Below, in pieces: positions 63,778 through 64,000 of a stretch of DNA of 64,000 bases. Position 1 is the stretch's first letter. Each line of letters opens with the position of its first letter. The DNA is from Bacillus sp. HSf4 (lineage in GTDB: Bacteria; Bacillota; Bacilli; Bacillales; Bacillaceae): positions 601,501-665,500 of the forward strand of contig NZ_CP120679.1 in the NCBI RefSeq assembly GCF_029537375.1, in the 5' to 3' direction. The position numbers and the translations under genes were made by a program. The notes below the pieces were generated by a model, which saw nothing but the letters and a program-made list of their open reading frames with translations, was not told the DNA's origin and ran no database searches.

Positions 63778-64000
63778 TGTACAGATATTGTATAGTTCGA
63801 TTTCATACAATGTAGTTTGGTTCGGATGAAGTCATTTCTAAAGTGGGAAAACAACGTACAACGCCTCGGGATAACCCTGATATCACCGCTTAACATTCAG
63901 CAATGATTTTAAAATACCAAATCATTCGGCAGTTAAGCCTTGTTTCAGGAAGGAGGCCGCAAGCAAAGATTCCAAGAGTATATCGATTATGGAAAAAGGA

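Noticed and set aside
63951..64000. Start of a new gene at the right edge (GGAAGGAGG, ATG at 63990)
   Set aside because: The distance from ribosome site to ATG is over 30 bases and only a few codons are visible, so it cannot be judged.

Overview
The window looks like chromosomal DNA of a Bacillus of the B. licheniformis / B. subtilis group. Gene order from 1 to about 27.7 kb matches what I remember of the B. subtilis segment gsiB - ydbI - ydbJKLM - fbp - ydbP - ddl - murF - cshA - ydbST - ydcA - ydcC - alr - ndoAI/ndoA - rsbR..rsbX - tex - cmpA - ydcK, and GsiB, CshA, the Rsb proteins and Blt read as close relatives of B. subtilis proteins. Exact species is inference; no database search was run.

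Region by region. 1-8.3 kb: general stress protein GsiB, a permease, a c-di-AMP-type riboswitch before an SLC1-family symporter, an ABC exporter, an acyl-CoA dehydrogenase, two Fur-controlled small basic proteins, a possible Spo0A-linked small RNA and a thioredoxin-like protein. 8.4-19.8 kb: peptidoglycan genes (ddl, murF, alr), DEAD-box helicase cshA, membrane proteins ydbS/ydbT, rhomboid protease, lipoprotein ydcC and the NdoAI/NdoA (MazEF-type) toxin-antitoxin pair. acpS, expected before ydcC, is not there. 19.9-24.7 kb: the complete sigma-B stressosome and partner-switching operon. 24.8-28.4 kb: tex, the tiny sporulation gene cmpA, ydcK and a seven-gene tRNA cluster (Asn, Ser, Glu, Gln, Lys, Leu, Leu).

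28.4-32.0 kb: a decayed ICEBs1-like element in the last tRNA-Leu. It is bounded by a perfect 45-bp direct repeat and holds an integrase stump at the left, a rap stump plus phr gene at the right, a bacteriocin-like secreted protein with a small membrane protein, a dnaA fragment and an intact GH11 xylanase gene. 32-49.5 kb is accessory and detoxification territory: paiAB, a fused ArsR-SRPBCC regulator with operators inside its promoter, blt/bltR, transporters, several regulators, and pseudogenes (lysR-like, sigV-like). An oatA-type acetyltransferase survives next to the sigV-like remnant.

51.4-57.8 kb is the most striking part: a SorC-family regulator divergent from trpB - trpA - radical SAM/SPASM protein - flavin-dependent tryptophan halogenase. 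Its leader carries eight G/U-AG-like triplets at strict two-base spacing, a terminator and a competing antiterminator, the layout of a TRAP (MtrB) attenuator. The SorC-type operator overlaps the promoter. The inferred system is a tryptophan-responsive halotryptophan module with its own indole-to-tryptophan enzymes and an unassigned radical SAM step.

57.9-64 kb: a Bcr/CflA exporter behind a perfect palindromic operator, then a 1026-residue hybrid sensor kinase with two separate kinase modules, divergent from a response regulator with an SARP-like C-terminal half.
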